Below are positions 63,284 through 64,000 of a stretch of DNA of 64,000 nt, one piece after another. The notes beneath the pieces are model-generated. The model ran no database searches. It was not told the DNA's origin and saw only the letters and a program-made list of their open reading frames with translations. Source of the DNA: AWTP1-13 sp050248715 (GTDB lineage: Bacteria > Pseudomonadota > Alphaproteobacteria > Rhizobiales > Hyphomicrobiaceae). The stretch's first letter is position 1; each line of letters begins with the position of its first letter. The translations under genes were made by a program, and so were the position numbers. Location: NCBI GenBank assembly GCA_050248715.1, contig JBFWRV010000029.1, forward strand, positions 1 to 64,000. Reading direction: 5' to 3'.

Positions 63284-64000
63284 ATGCCCAAGGCCGTCCG
63301 ACCCGGACCCACGCCCAAGAGCGCGCCCGGGCGCGCAGCCGGAAGCAAGGCCCAGGCAAGGGCCAAGCGCAGCGCGAAGCGCAGGCCCAAGGCCTCGCCG
63401 GAGCGGGCAGCCGAGATCTTCCGCCGCTTCCGTGATGCCAACCCCGAGCCCAAGGGCGAGCTCGAGCACAAGAACCCCTACACGCTCCTCGTTGCCGTCG
63501 TCCTGTCGGCGCAGGCCACGGATGCCGGCGTGAACAAGGCCACGCGCGGGCTGTTTGCGATCGCCGACACGCCGCAGAAGATGCTTGAGCTGGGCCTTGC
63601 CGAGGTCGAGAGCCGCATCAAGACCATCGGCCTTTACCGCAACAAGGCCCGGAACGTCATCGCCCTGTCGGAGAAGCTTCTGGCCGAGCACGGGGGGAAG
63701 GTTCCGCGCGACCGCGAGGCGCTGGAGGCCCTGCCGGGCGTCGGCCGCAAGACCGCAAACGTGGTGCTCAATATTGCGTTCGGCGAGCCGACCCTGGCCG
63801 TCGATACGCACGTCTTCCGCGTGGCCCACCGCCTGGGCTTGGCCTCGGGCAAGACGCCGCTCGACGTCGAGAAGGGCTTGCTCAAAGTGATCCCGGAGGC
63901 TTATCTGCAGCACGCCCACCACTGGCTGATCCTGCACGGCCGCTATGTCTGCCAGGCACGCAGGCCCAAGTGTGATGCCTGCGTCGTTTGCGACCTGTGC
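63284..64000 (+). CDS. nth: Endonuclease III (3' end beyond window)
   Basis: The window shows the first 239 codons with no stop. The long basic Ala/Lys/Pro-rich N-terminus (residues 1-40) precedes the helix-hairpin-helix LPGVGRKTANVVLN with the catalytic Lys. Next come AVDTHVFRVAHRLG with the catalytic Asp and the 4Fe-4S motif C-x6-C-x2-C-x5-C (CQARRPKCDACVVCDLC). The enzyme removes oxidised pyrimidines and cuts the abasic site. All key residues are seen, so only the C-terminal tail is missing. Confidence 0.95.
   Translation, partial: MPKAVRPGPTPKSAPGRAAGSKAQARAKRSAKRRPKASPERAAEIFRRFRDANPEPKGELEHKNPYTLLVAVVLSAQATDAGVNKATRGLFAIADTPQKMLELGLAEVESRIKTIGLYRNKARNVIALSEKLLAEHGGKVPRDREALEALPGVGRKTANVVLNIAFGEPTLAVDTHVFRVAHRLGLASGKTPLDVEKGLLKVIPEAYLQHAHHWLILHGRYVCQARRPKCDACVVCDLC

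Overview
The window is chromosomal DNA from a GC-rich alphaproteobacterium, most likely of the order Hyphomicrobiales (Rhizobiales). This rests on the gene set and order. The block Smr - mltA - Tim44-like - fxsA - secB - dnaQ - coaE - aroE - maf - ppsR // hemE - hemJ - rho - mnmE - mnmG - rsmG - parA - parB is typical of alphaproteobacterial replication-origin regions. Several lineage-typical families (DUF2794, DUF2865, DUF2244, a 25/31-kDa-type outer membrane protein) are also present. No rRNA, tRNA, CRISPR, phage or insertion-sequence gene was seen.

Layout. 1-8.7 kb: start of a cyclic-nucleotide-binding protein (cut by the window edge), an OmpR-type response regulator, an L,D-transpeptidase-like gene, the glnK-amtB ammonium operon, an acyl-CoA thioesterase, a zinc alcohol dehydrogenase and fmt/truA. 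8.7-11.2 kb: a chromate-resistance pair (chrB-chrA) behind a long structured leader; chrB carries an apparent frameshift. 11.3-17.5 kb: GNAT, Bax-inhibitor-like protein, and the YbbA/YbbP transporter divergent from a TesA-like esterase and thpR. 17.6-29.6 kb is the accessory part: a nitrate/sulfonate-type ABC importer, a fumarylacetoacetase-family hydrolase, a decayed paralogous binding protein, a pyrone-lactonase-like hydrolase, two tandem DUF2865 genes, an SDR and a TAXI-type TRAP transporter. 29.7-53.4 kb is the conserved origin-type core. 53.6-64 kb holds housekeeping and poorly known genes: adenosine-kinase-like PfkB, a FabI with an unusual N-terminal extension, small secreted or membrane proteins, a frameshifted universal stress protein, a methyltransferase, two neighbouring HExxH proteins, an Ada-like methyltransferase and the start of nth.

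The centre of the window looks like the chromosome origin. Genes left of about 38.2 kb (dnaQ, coaE, aroE, maf, ppsR) and right of it (hemE to coaA) point away from the 389-bp hemE/ppsR gap. That gap holds DnaA-box-like sites, an 11-bp tandem repeat and an AT-rich palindrome. A perfect parS lies between mnmE and mnmG, a second near-perfect one lies inside rsmG, and parAB follows directly. The most unusual observations are the competing-hairpin leader before chrBA, the in-frame palindromic repeat inside rsmG and the FabI fusion.
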